NCBI GenBank assembly: GCA_913030605.1
Contig: CAJWEZ010000030.1
Span: 1 to 53,611 of the forward strand
Reading direction: 5' to 3'
Source: an uncultured Spirochaeta sp.
GTDB lineage: Bacteria > Spirochaetota > Spirochaetia > DSM-27196 > Alkalispirochaetaceae
DNA: 53,611 nt
The notes under the pieces were generated by a model, which was not told the DNA's origin, made no database searches, and saw nothing but the letters and a program-made list of their open reading frames with translations. Below, one piece after another: positions 34,298 through 44,817 of the stretch (position 1 is its first letter; each line of letters begins with the position of its first letter). Position numbers and translations under genes: made by a program.

Positions 34298-34315
34298 ACC
34301 AGGAGGGAGAGGCAT

Positions 34316-36868
<2,553 letters not shown>

Positions 36869-36883
<15 letters not shown>

Positions 36884-36900
36884 CGCCGTCGAGAGATAGC
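36869..36900. repeat. 16-bp exact tandem duplication at the dhaM stop
   Basis: GCCGTCGAGAGATAGC occurs twice back to back, duplicating the last codons and stop of dhaM. Confidence 0.9.
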
Positions 36901-36920
36901 GCGGCCCAGGCCCGGGACCT

Positions 36921-36966
36921 CCGGCGCCGCGCAGAGCACCCCACCGGCGCCGCGCAGAGCACCCCG
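36921..36966. repeat. 23-bp tandem duplication between dhaM and topA
   Basis: Two adjacent 23-base units starting CCGGCGCCGCGCAGAGC differ only at the last base. They lie in the short convergent space between dhaM and topA. Confidence 0.88.
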
Positions 36967-36983
36967 CCGGCACCCGATGGCGC

Positions 36984-39527
36984 CTACTCCTTGGCGGCGA
37001 TGATCTCCTGGACCTCTTCCATCGTGAGCTGTTCGATCGCTTCCGGTGTGCGTTTCTCGTCCGGCAGCGAGAAGTTCTTGGTTCCCGCCTTGATGTACGG
37101 TCCGTATCGGCCGTCGTACACGGCGATTTTGCGCTTTTTCTTCGGGTCCTGGCCCAGGTCCTTGAGCAGCTTGGCTCCCCGTCGTCCCTTCTTCTCCTCC
37201 GCCAGCAGCTCCAGAGCGCGGTCCAGTTCGATCTCGTAGACGTCGTCGCCCTTCTTCAGTGACCGGTACTCGCCGTCGCAGACCACGAAGGGACCGAAGC
37301 GGCCGATGTTCGCGACCACCTCCTTCCCGGTTTCCGGGTGAACGCCCAGGGTGCGCGGCAGGCTCAGGAGCCGCTCCGCCAGCGGGATGTCCACTTCGCT
37401 CGGTTTGATCCCCTTCGGCAGACTGGCACGCTTGGGTTTCGTCCCGTCCTCGGGCGTTTCACCGAGCTGCAGGTAGGGACCGTAGCGGCCGGTGAAGCAA
37501 TAGATGTTCTGTCCGGTCTCTGAATGCTGTCCCAGTGGCGCCGGCCCGTTCTTCTGAATTTCGATCAGCTCGGTGATGTCGTCTTCGTTCAGATCCGCCG
37601 GCGTGTACTCCTCGGGGATGGAGGCGTGGATCTCCTCGTCCTCCTCGTAGTGAACGATGTAGGCGCCGTAGCGTCCGATTTTCACCACCTGGTGCTCCGA
37701 TAGCTGCGGCAGCGCGATGCTCCGTGACTGCTCCGGTTTGATCTCGCTCTCCCGGTGTTCCACCCGCGTCAGGAGGCCGGTGTCACCGAAGTAGAACTGC
37801 TTCAGGTACTGCAGCGAGTCCCGCTCGCCGTAGGCGATTTCGTCCAGGGCGTTTTCCATGTTGCGGGTGAAACTGTACTCGACGAGCTCCTGAAAATGGT
37901 CCTCCAGCAGCTGGACAACCGCCACGCCCGTAAAGGTCGGGGCGAGCGCACGATCCTGGCGCCGGATGTACGACCGTTCGTACAGCGTGGCGATAATCGA
38001 CGCGTAGGTGGACGGGCGGCCGATGCCGGCCTTCTCGAGCTGCTGCACCAGCGAGGCCTCGGTGTACCGCGCCGGGGGTTTGGTCTGGTGCCGTTCCGCC
38101 TGGACGTCCCGTACGGAGAGGGTGTCGCCTTCCTCCAGCGGTGGCAGCAGCACCTCCTTGTCCTCCAGGGCCGCGTCGGGGTTGTCGGTGCCCTCCACGT
38201 AGACCCGCAGGAACCCGGGGAACACGATCGTGTTGCCGTTGGCCTGAAACTCCGCCTCACCGACACGAATGCGGACTCCCAGGGAGCGCTTTTTCGCGTC
38301 CGCCATCTGACTGGCGACGGTGCGCTTCCAGATCAGCTCGTAGAGCGCCCGCTCGCGACCGCTCAGGCCGGTCTCGTCGGGGTGTCGAAACGTGGTTCCC
38401 GCCGGCCGGATCGCCTCGTGCGCCTCCTGGGCGTCGCCGGATGAGGAGGAGAACTGCCGCGGCTTCTCGGACAGGTAGTCATCACCGTAGAGCGCCTCGA
38501 TCTGCTGTCGCGCTGCGGCGATCGCCTCCGACGACAGGGTGGGGCTGTCGGTACGCATGTAGGTGATAAACCCCTCTTCGTAGAGGCGCTGGGCAGTGCG
38601 CATCGTCTCCCGGGCGCTGAGTCCCAGCTTGCGGTTTCCTTCCTGCTGCAGCGTCGAGGTGATGAATGGCGCCGCCGGGCGACTGGTCGTGTCGCGGGAG
38701 GTGAGGGAGGCCACGGTCCACGCCGCGTCCTGCACATCCCGCCGCAGTCCCGCCGCTTCGTCCTCACTGAGCTGCAGGACTCCGTTCCCCTTCAGGGCGC
38801 CGGTGTCGGGATCGAAGTCCTTGCCGGTGGCGATCCGTTTCTCACGGTACGCGACCAGTCGCGCCTCGAAGGACGGGTCGTGTCCCGACTTTTCGAGCCG
38901 TGCCAGAAGGTCCCAGTACACCGCCGGACGAAACCGGATTCGTTCGCGCTCGCGTTCCACGATCATGCGCAGCCCCGGCGACTGAACCCGTCCGGCGGAC
39001 AGGCCGTAGGCGATCTTTTTCCAGATCAGCGGCGACAGGGTGTACCCGTACAAACGATCGAGGATCCGGCGAGTCTCCTGCGCCCGGACCAGCTGCAGGT
39101 CGATGCTGCGGTAATTGTCCAGCGCGTGTTCGATCGCCTGCTTGGTGATTTCGTGGAACACCATCCGGCGCACCGGCACCTTCGGTTTCAGGATTTCGAG
39201 GAGGTGCCAGGAGATGCTCTCTCCCTCGCGGTCTTCATCAGTGGCCAGGTAGAGAACCTCGGCTTCCTTTAGCTGGTCCTTCAGATGGCGGATGACCTTG
39301 CTCTTTCCCTTGGGGGTAACGTAGAGCGGTGCAAAGTCGTTCTCCACATTGATACCCAGGCGGGACCACGATTCCTTCTTGTACTTGGCCGGAACCTCCG
39401 AGGCTGACTGGGGCAGATCGCGGACGTGCCCGATGCTGGCCTCCACGACGAAGCCCTTGGGTAGAAACCGCTTAATGGTGCGTGCCTTTGTTGGTGACTC
39501 AACGATCACGAGAGCTGATTCCGCCAT
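36984..39527 (-). CDS. topA: DNA topoisomerase I
   Basis: This 847-residue type IA topoisomerase relaxes negative supercoils. The TOPRIM domain has VIVESPTKA near residue 8 and ATDEDREGE at 95-103, and the catalytic tyrosine is Tyr323 in FITYMRTDSPT. Instead of four-cysteine zinc fingers the C-terminus has repeated KxGRYGxY/FGRFGPF modules (about residues 620-835), a zinc-free topoisomerase C-terminal repeat architecture. AAGGAAGG precedes the ATG at 39527. It is divergent from rpoZ. Confidence 0.94.
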   Translation of the reverse strand: MAESALVIVESPTKARTIKRFLPKGFVVEASIGHVRDLPQSASEVPAKYKKESWSRLGINVENDFAPLYVTPKGKSKVIRHLKDQLKEAEVLYLATDEDREGESISWHLLEILKPKVPVRRMVFHEITKQAIEHALDNYRSIDLQLVRAQETRRILDRLYGYTLSPLIWKKIAYGLSAGRVQSPGLRMIVERERERIRFRPAVYWDLLARLEKSGHDPSFEARLVAYREKRIATGKDFDPDTGALKGNGVLQLSEDEAAGLRRDVQDAAWTVASLTSRDTTSRPAAPFITSTLQQEGNRKLGLSARETMRTAQRLYEEGFITYMRTDSPTLSSEAIAAARQQIEALYGDDYLSEKPRQFSSSSGDAQEAHEAIRPAGTTFRHPDETGLSGRERALYELIWKRTVASQMADAKKRSLGVRIRVGEAEFQANGNTIVFPGFLRVYVEGTDNPDAALEDKEVLLPPLEEGDTLSVRDVQAERHQTKPPARYTEASLVQQLEKAGIGRPSTYASIIATLYERSYIRRQDRALAPTFTGVAVVQLLEDHFQELVEYSFTRNMENALDEIAYGERDSLQYLKQFYFGDTGLLTRVEHRESEIKPEQSRSIALPQLSEHQVVKIGRYGAYIVHYEEDEEIHASIPEEYTPADLNEDDITELIEIQKNGPAPLGQHSETGQNIYCFTGRYGPYLQLGETPEDGTKPKRASLPKGIKPSEVDIPLAERLLSLPRTLGVHPETGKEVVANIGRFGPFVVCDGEYRSLKKGDDVYEIELDRALELLAEEKKGRRGAKLLKDLGQDPKKKRKIAVYDGRYGPYIKAGTKNFSLPDEKRTPEAIEQLTMEEVQEIIAAKE

Positions 39528-39575
39528 TCATACCTTCCTTGTGTCGCGGTGAATGTTCGACGATCGCGATCACTT

Positions 39576-39581
39576 CGTCAA
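39576..39581 (-). promoter_or_regulatory. candidate topA -35
   Basis: TTGACG on the minus strand, with a weak GAACAT/AACATT -10 17-18 bases downstream, lies in the divergent topA-rpoZ space. Confidence 0.3.
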
Positions 39582-39599
39582 GCTTGGCCCGTCGGCGTG

Positions 39600-39629
39600 T
39601 TGACCCCGGCCGCCGCCGCCGGGTATCTT
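39600..39629 (+). promoter_or_regulatory. rpoZ promoter
   Basis: TTGACC (39600-39605), 18-base spacer and TATCTT (39624-39629) precede a short leader with TGGAGGC and the rpoZ ATG at 39647. Confidence 0.6.
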
Positions 39630-39646
39630 GGTCTCCTGGAGGCTAC

Positions 39647-39862
39647 ATGGGAATCCCCCTCGATTCACTGTTGGAAGACGATCGCAACATCTACGAGCTC
39701 ACGTCGGCAATCATCCGTCGCGCCTACCAGATCGGCGAGATCCGGCGCGCGTTCAGTTCGGACGAGCACGGCAGCGTGATCGAGGACGGCGACAAGGTCG
39801 TTTCCCAGGCGATCCGCGAGGTCATTGAGGACGAGGTCCGTTTCGAACTCACGGAGGGCTGA
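39647..39862 (+). CDS. rpoZ: RNA polymerase omega-like subunit
   Basis: The 71-residue protein resembles omega/Rpb6: IYELTSAIIRRAYQIGEI is the conserved helix that clamps the beta-prime C-terminus, and GDKVVSQAIREVIEDEV matches the family's KPVxxALxEIxxG segment. It is shorter than E. coli omega (91), as I would expect for this phylum. GGAGG lies 6 bases before the ATG. The last 38 bases overlap the miaA reading frame, so both are co-transcribed. Confidence 0.75.
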   Translation: MGIPLDSLLEDDRNIYELTSAIIRRAYQIGEIRRAFSSDEHGSVIEDGDKVVSQAIREVIEDEVRFELTEG

Positions 39863-40805
39863 GCCCCCGGACCCCACCTGCCTGATCCTGTTCGGTCCCA
39901 CCGCCGTGGGGAAAACTGCGGCGATCGCCGACCTGGTTCGTACAACCACCACACACACCTGGGAACTCATCTCGGCAGACTCGAGACAGGTGTACCGGGG
40001 ACTCGATATCGGGACCGCGAAACCGTCATCCGCGGAACGCGCACTCCTTCCGCACCATCTGATCGATGTGTGCGATCCCCGGGAGTCCTGGGATGTGGGC
40101 CAGTTTGTTGAACGCGCCGACGCCCTCGTGGACGGGATCCGCCGTCGCGGCGCCACGCCCCTCATATCCGGGGGCACCGCCTTCTATATCCGCGGCTATC
40201 TGTTCGGACTGCCGGGGACGCCGAAAGCGTCCGCGGAGCTGCGCGCACGGCTGGATCAACGTCTGGCAGACGAAGGGCTCGACCGGCTCCGGGAAGAGCT
40301 GGAGCGGGTCGACCCGGCGAGCGCGGCGCGCATCGCGCCGGCGGACGCGTACCGGATCCTGCGGGCGCTGGAGGTCTACCACACCGCGGGACGTCCGCTG
40401 TCCTCCTACGCGCCGCCGGAGACGGTTCGGCCGGGAGTGCGGCCGCTGATGGTGGGGCTCTTCCGCGACCGTCGCGACCTGTACGCGCGTATCGACCGCC
40501 GCGTGGAGGAGATGTTCGCTGCCGGTCTCCCGGCGGAGGTGGCGGCTCTGCTCGAGCAGGGCTACGGCGCCGACGATCCGGGAATGCAGACGATCGGGTA
40601 CCGGGAGTTCCTGGAGCTCGGGCCGCCCCCGTGGTCCCCGGCGACACTGGGCGACGTTCGCGATCGGATCGCCCGCAACACGCGCCGGTACGCGAAGCGG
40701 CAGGAAACGTTCTTCCGCCGTCTGCCCGGCGTACGATGGGTGCGGGCCGGTGAGACGCGGGACCTTCACGCTGCTCTGGAGCCGGTCCTTGACATGGGCC
40801 GGTAG
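39825..40805 (+). CDS. miaA: tRNA dimethylallyltransferase
   Basis: This enzyme of about 326 residues transfers dimethylallyl to A37 of tRNAs that read codons starting with U. It has the P-loop GPTAVGKT near residue 25, ISADSRQVYRGLDIGTAKPS directly after, and later GMQTIGYREF, all diagnostic. The only usual start codon in frame is TTG at 39825 inside rpoZ, with GAGG 5 bases upstream; otherwise a CTG just before ILFGP would be needed. The start is therefore uncertain. The gene is probably translationally linked to rpoZ. Confidence 0.88.
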   Translation: MRTRSVSNSRRAEPPDPTCLILFGPTAVGKTAAIADLVRTTTTHTWELISADSRQVYRGLDIGTAKPSSAERALLPHHLIDVCDPRESWDVGQFVERADALVDGIRRRGATPLISGGTAFYIRGYLFGLPGTPKASAELRARLDQRLADEGLDRLREELERVDPASAARIAPADAYRILRALEVYHTAGRPLSSYAPPETVRPGVRPLMVGLFRDRRDLYARIDRRVEEMFAAGLPAEVAALLEQGYGADDPGMQTIGYREFLELGPPPWSPATLGDVRDRIARNTRRYAKRQETFFRRLPGVRWVRAGETRDLHAALEPVLDMGR

Positions 40806-40869
40806 CGACGGCATACTAAGCGCTCATTTTTGGACGCATTCCGAGATCGAGAAATAGAAGGAGACGCCA

Positions 40870-40962
40870 GTGCCCTGTGGACGAAAGCGTAAACGCAAAA
40901 AGATAGCTACGCACAAGCGCAAGAAGAAACTGCGGAAGAACCGGCACAAGAAGCGGAAGTAA
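40870..40962 (+). CDS. bS22-like AURKAIP1/COX24-domain ribosomal mini-protein
   Basis: A 30-residue, extremely basic peptide, MPCGRKRKRKKIATHKRK continuing to RHKKRK, is encoded from a GTG with AAGGAG 6 bases upstream. The KIATHKRKKKLRKNRHKK pattern is that of the AURKAIP1/COX24 domain, known as mitoribosomal mS38 and as the small-subunit protein bS22 in mycobacteria. It is probably a small-subunit ribosomal protein. It is flanked by its own terminator, so it is likely well expressed. Confidence 0.75.
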   Translation: MPCGRKRKRKKIATHKRKKKLRKNRHKKRK

Positions 40963-40974
40963 GCCGCGCAGAGG

Positions 40975-41015
40975 AGCCATGGAGCCCGTCACCGGGGTCC
41001 ATGGTTCTTTTTTTT
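40975..41015 (+). terminator. Rho-independent terminator after the bS22-like gene
   Basis: AGCCATGGAGCCC (40975-40987) pairs with GGGGTCCATGGTT (40994-41006) with one mismatch and one wobble, followed by eight T residues (41008-41015). Confidence 0.88.
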
Positions 41016-41027
41016 GCCCGCCGGGGC

Positions 41028-41057
41028 GTCACATGGCCCCGGCGTCTGGTGTACAAT
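41028..41057 (+). promoter_or_regulatory. cdaA operon promoter
   Basis: TACAAT (41052-41057) ends 10 bases before the ATG at 41068; a GTCACA-like -35 lies 18 bases upstream (41028-41033). The leader would be about 4 bases, so cdaA may be translated nearly leaderless, although AGGA (41058-41061) overlaps this region. Confidence 0.45.
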
Positions 41058-41067
41058 AGGATCCGGC

Positions 41068-41880
41068 ATGGGCGCCTTGCAGGACATCTGGGTCGTACGA
41101 GAGCTGGTGCTTCCGGCGATCGACGTCCTTCTACTGAGCTTTCTCATCTACCGCGGGTACCAGATCCTCGTGCAGACGCGCGCCGTCCAGCTGGTCAGGG
41201 GCGCCCTGTTTCTGGGAATTCTCTACGCGGTATCGATCTTCCTCAATCTGCGCACCCTGCAGTGGCTGATCAATCTGCTGGCGCCGAGCTTCGTGATCGG
41301 CATCGCGATCATCTTTCAGCCCGAGCTGCGCAAGATCTTTACGCGCATCGGGCAGGGAACGTGGCTCCACCTCAACTCCAGCGCCCGGCCTCAGCAGATC
41401 GACGCCGTCCTCGTGGCCGCCGAGACCCTTGGGTTTCGGCGCCGGGGCGCGCTCATCGTTTTCAGCCGCTCGGTGGGGCAGAAAAACATCATCGAGACCG
41501 GTACCGCCCTGGATGCCGAGGTGACCTCGGCGCTTCTGCTCACCATTTTCAGCCACGATACCGAACTCCACGATGGCGCCGTGGTGATAGAGAACGGCCG
41601 CATCGTGTCCGCCGGCTGTTTTCTCCCGCTGTCGGAACAGATGGATGTCCGCCGGAGTTTCGGGACGCGGCACCGGGCGGCCCTGGGACTCGCCGAGGAG
41701 AGTGACGCTGTGGTCCTCGTGGTCAGTGAGGAGAGCGGCGCCATGAGCCTGGCCTACGACGCCAACCTGTACTACGACCTCACGGTGGAGGATATCCGTG
41801 ACCAGCTCTCGGACCTCCTGAACCTGGGGTCGAGGCCGGCATCCCAGGCCACGGAGGAGGTGGCGGAACTTGCAGATTAG
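41068..41880 (+). CDS. cdaA: diadenylate cyclase (c-di-AMP synthase)
   Basis: This 270-residue membrane enzyme joins two ATP into the second messenger c-di-AMP, which controls potassium and osmolyte balance and cell-wall homeostasis. Three N-terminal helices span residues 10-85. The DAC domain has DGA at 169-171 and RHR at 201-203, with SEESGAMSLA closing the site. It is followed with an 11-base overlap by ybbR, its usual partner. In many bacteria glmM comes next; here acpS does. Confidence 0.95.
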   Translation: MGALQDIWVVRELVLPAIDVLLLSFLIYRGYQILVQTRAVQLVRGALFLGILYAVSIFLNLRTLQWLINLLAPSFVIGIAIIFQPELRKIFTRIGQGTWLHLNSSARPQQIDAVLVAAETLGFRRRGALIVFSRSVGQKNIIETGTALDAEVTSALLLTIFSHDTELHDGAVVIENGRIVSAGCFLPLSEQMDVRRSFGTRHRAALGLAEESDAVVLVVSEESGAMSLAYDANLYYDLTVEDIRDQLSDLLNLGSRPASQATEEVAELAD

Positions 41881-42814
41881 ATCGATTCTCCAGCGCGCCT
41901 TCCGGAACTGGCCGGCGAAGATCCTCTCGTTCGCTGCGGCGCTTCTGCTGCTCGTGTTTCATGACATCACCCGCTTGGAGGAGCGCTTTCTCACCGTGCC
42001 CCTGGAGCTGGAGCTCAACGATCAGTTTGTTCCCGGTTCCAACTACCCGCGACAGGTGCGTCTGCGCCTGCGGGGTGAGTCGCAGCAGGTGTTCCGCGTG
42101 GTTGAGGACGACCTCCGCGCCTACCTGGATCTGCGGCGTTACGATGGAGAGGGAGAGTACCGTGTCCCGGTTATGGTGGAACGCAGCGGCTCGGCGATGG
42201 AGGACAGCACCCTGGAGGTGACCGTCGAGCCGGACACCGTCCAGATCGCCCTGGAGGAGAAGCTCCTGCGCAGCCTGGAGGTGGAGGCCTCCACCAGCGG
42301 GTTCCCAGCCTCCGGGTACGAACTCGTACAGTTGATCATGACGCCGTCGGCGGTGCAGGTTGAGGGGCCCCGAAGCGTGGTCGAGGACCTCGATGTGGTG
42401 CGTACCGAAGAGGTCGACCTGTCCACGCGGCGTGAGGATTTTACCGAACGCATACGCCTCATCCGGCCGGACCCGCTCGTACGCTTTCCGGGCGGGTCCA
42501 TCGTGGAAATGCACGGAATCATCGACGAGTCGGTGGTCCTGCAGACGTTCGAACCGGTGGACCTCGTTGTCACGGGGCTGGATCCGGCGTTCCGTCTTTC
42601 GCAGAACCTTCCCACGGGGCTGATCCGCGTGCAGGCGCGGCAGATCGATGTCCAGAACATCTCGCCGGGAGATCTGCAGCTTTCCGTGGACGCTGCGTCG
42701 ATCGACGAGCCGGGCGTTGTGCGCCTTCCGGTGCGGCCGATCGTTCCGCCGGGGTTCGTCGTCCTGCGCTACGAGCCGACCTCGGTGCAACTCCTTGTTG
42801 AGGAGGCGCCGTGA
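41870..42814 (+). CDS. YbbR-domain protein (CdaR-like)
   Basis: The protein has 314 residues. One N-terminal membrane helix (about 17-31) precedes several YbbR-like beta modules located outside the cytoplasm. Such proteins regulate the adjacent diadenylate cyclase. The TTG start at 41870 lies inside the cdaA end, preceded by GGAGGAGG, and gives the expected MQIRSILQRAFRNWPAKILSF start with its amphipathic basic segment. The stop overlaps the acpS GTG by 4 bases. Confidence 0.88.
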   Translation: MQIRSILQRAFRNWPAKILSFAAALLLLVFHDITRLEERFLTVPLELELNDQFVPGSNYPRQVRLRLRGESQQVFRVVEDDLRAYLDLRRYDGEGEYRVPVMVERSGSAMEDSTLEVTVEPDTVQIALEEKLLRSLEVEASTSGFPASGYELVQLIMTPSAVQVEGPRSVVEDLDVVRTEEVDLSTRREDFTERIRLIRPDPLVRFPGGSIVEMHGIIDESVVLQTFEPVDLVVTGLDPAFRLSQNLPTGLIRVQARQIDVQNISPGDLQLSVDAASIDEPGVVRLPVRPIVPPGFVVLRYEPTSVQLLVEEAP

Positions 42815-43182
42815 TCCGTGGTATCGGTGTGGACGTGGTCGCTGTGGGACGGATGCGGCGATGGCTGGAAGACGGTTCGATCCTGACGCGCTACTTCGCG
42901 GAACAGGAACGCGATGCGATCTACGAGCGCCGTGACGGCGCCGCGCTGTCCCTGGCGGCGCGCTTCGCCGCCAAGGAGGCGTTTGCAAAAGCGCTGGGAA
43001 CAGGGTTTCGCGGCTTCGGTCTCCGGGACGTGTGGGTGGTCAACGACGCCCTCGGCAAACCGGAACTCCACGTGTCGGGGCCTGCAGCGCGGGCGCTGTC
43101 GCGCATCGGCGGGCGCCGGCTCTGGCTGTCGCTGACCCACGAACAGGAACACGCGATCGCAATGGTCGTTATCGAAGGATAG
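42811..43182 (+). CDS. acpS: holo-[acyl-carrier-protein] synthase
   Basis: This 123-residue enzyme transfers 4'-phosphopantetheine from CoA to acyl carrier protein. GIGVDVV at residues 4-10 carries the first magnesium ligand (Asp8) and RFAAKEAFAKAL near residue 53 carries the Glu and Lys. LTHEQEHAIAMVV is the C-terminal strand. The GTG start overlaps the ybbR stop. Confidence 0.93.
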   Translation: MIRGIGVDVVAVGRMRRWLEDGSILTRYFAEQERDAIYERRDGAALSLAARFAAKEAFAKALGTGFRGFGLRDVWVVNDALGKPELHVSGPAARALSRIGGRRLWLSLTHEQEHAIAMVVIEG

Positions 43183-43198
43183 GCAGGGGGGACCTCAC

Positions 43199-44062
43199 GT
43201 GGCCGAAGCGGCGAAGCTCACATTCTTCTCGAAAACACCGCTCGAGTGCCCCGTATGCGAGGAAAAGGTCTTCCGCGAGGAGATGCGCACCGGTCGCGGG
43301 CGCCAGATCGCCGGCAACCTCACCCGGGAGTTGCGGCGCAACTACGAACCGTCCAAGCAATACGGGGAAGTCTTTCCGCTCATTTACCCGGTGACGGTGT
43401 GTCCTCACTGCTACTACGCCACGTACCATGAGGACTTCACGGCGGTTCCTGAACAGATCCTCGAGACGCTGCGGGGTGAGACCTCCGCCCGCGCGGATTT
43501 TCTTTCCGACATTTTCCCGTCCCTCGATTTCACCGAGCCCCGGGGACTCGAGGAGGGCGTGGCGAGCTACGTGTTCGCCACGATGTGCTACGAGCACTTT
43601 CCGAAACAGTTCTCTCCGCTCTTCAAATCCGGAGTCAGTCAGCTTCGGGCTGCGTGGCTGTGCAACGACCTGCACCGGAAATATCCCACCGAGAACTACG
43701 ACTACCTCGCCCGCGTGTTCTATCGCAAGGCGCGGTACTACTACACCTGCGCCGTGGAAGGTGAGCAGGACGGAAGCCAGCCGCTGTCGGGGGCCAAACA
43801 CCTCGGTCCGGATCTCGACAAGAACTACGGATACGACGGGGTGCTGTACATGACGGGGCTTCTGGAGTATCAGTATGGGCCCCGCTCCGACCCCGCGGCC
43901 CGCAAGACCGCCCTGGACCGTGCAAAGCGCACCGTGGCCCGCATTTTCGGGATGGGGAAGGCCAGCAAGAACAAGCCCGCGGCGATCCTCGACAACGCCC
44001 GTGACGTGTACGAGGCGATTTCAAAGGAACTCGGGGACAGCGAAACGTCGCCGGAGGCGTAG
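43199..44062 (+). CDS. DUF2225 family protein with paired CxxC
   Basis: The protein has 287 residues. CPVCEEKVF near residue 17 and CPHCYYATYHEDF near residue 68 form a probable four-cysteine zinc site; the remainder is helical, TPR-like, with RKARYYYTCAVEGE. DUF2225 proteins have no established function. The GTG start is preceded by a GGGGGG run. The gene lies between acpS and truA, with a 1-base overlap to truA. I infer a cytosolic role, possibly in the c-di-AMP or envelope cluster, but evidence is only positional. Confidence 0.82.
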   Translation: MAEAAKLTFFSKTPLECPVCEEKVFREEMRTGRGRQIAGNLTRELRRNYEPSKQYGEVFPLIYPVTVCPHCYYATYHEDFTAVPEQILETLRGETSARADFLSDIFPSLDFTEPRGLEEGVASYVFATMCYEHFPKQFSPLFKSGVSQLRAAWLCNDLHRKYPTENYDYLARVFYRKARYYYTCAVEGEQDGSQPLSGAKHLGPDLDKNYGYDGVLYMTGLLEYQYGPRSDPAARKTALDRAKRTVARIFGMGKASKNKPAAILDNARDVYEAISKELGDSETSPEA

Positions 44063-44817
44063 TGCGCACGATCCTCGCCCGTCTTGCGTACGACGGCACC
44101 GATTTTGCCGGATACCAGATTCAACGTCGCGAACGCACGGTGCAGGCGGAGCTCGAACGCGCGCTGGCGGAGCTCCACGGCCACCCCGTGAAGACGATCG
44201 TCGCCGGTCGGACCGATGCGGGGGTGCACGCGGACGGTCAGTACGTCAGTTTCGAAAGCGATCGCGACGGGATACCGGATGGCCGCATGGCGGCGGCGAT
44301 CACCAGTCGGCTCCCGAGAGACGTGGCGGTGTTGGACGCCCGTACGGTCCGGGACGGGTTTCACGCCCGGTTTGACGCGGTGAGCCGCCACTACCGGTAC
44401 CATCTGGTCGTTGCACCGGTGCAATACCCGCATCTGCGGCGCTACGCGTGGCGGATACCCGTCATGCCGGAGATCGAACGCGTCAACCGCGACGCCGCCG
44501 CTCTGGTCGGGGAGCACGATTTCACCACCTTTGCCGCCCGCCGGGAACCTGAGGATCGAATGGTTCGACGTGTACTGTACGCGGAACTCTCCCGCCGCGG
44601 CGACCGGCTGGAGTTCGCGATCGGCGCGAACGGGTTTCTGTGGCGCATGGTCCGCTCGATCGTGGGTACCCTGATCGAGCGGGAGCGGTACCGGCAGCGG
44701 GGAACCGGCGTCGACGAGTCCATTCAGGATCTGCTGAGGGCGTGCGACCGGTCCCGGGCGGGGACAACGGCGCCGGCGTGGGGCCTGTTTCTGCACGATG
44801 TGGAGTATGCACTGTGA
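44062..44817 (+). CDS. truA: tRNA pseudouridine(38-40) synthase
   Basis: This 251-residue enzyme isomerises uridines in the tRNA anticodon stem. The catalytic Asp is Asp52 in GRTDAGVHA, and RYRYHLV and FLWRMVRSIVG match conserved TruA segments. The GTG start shares its first base with the preceding TAG, and the stop overlaps the next GTG (GTGA). Confidence 0.93.
   Translation: MRTILARLAYDGTDFAGYQIQRRERTVQAELERALAELHGHPVKTIVAGRTDAGVHADGQYVSFESDRDGIPDGRMAAAITSRLPRDVAVLDARTVRDGFHARFDAVSRHYRYHLVVAPVQYPHLRRYAWRIPVMPEIERVNRDAAALVGEHDFTTFAARREPEDRMVRRVLYAELSRRGDRLEFAIGANGFLWRMVRSIVGTLIERERYRQRGTGVDESIQDLLRACDRSRAGTTAPAWGLFLHDVEYAL

Noticed and set aside
34261..34315. An earlier in-frame ATG at 34232 as the dhaM start
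   Set aside because: It would add 28 residues with no similarity to EIIA domains and cover the promoter and operator region; the ATG at 34316 has AGGAGGGAG.
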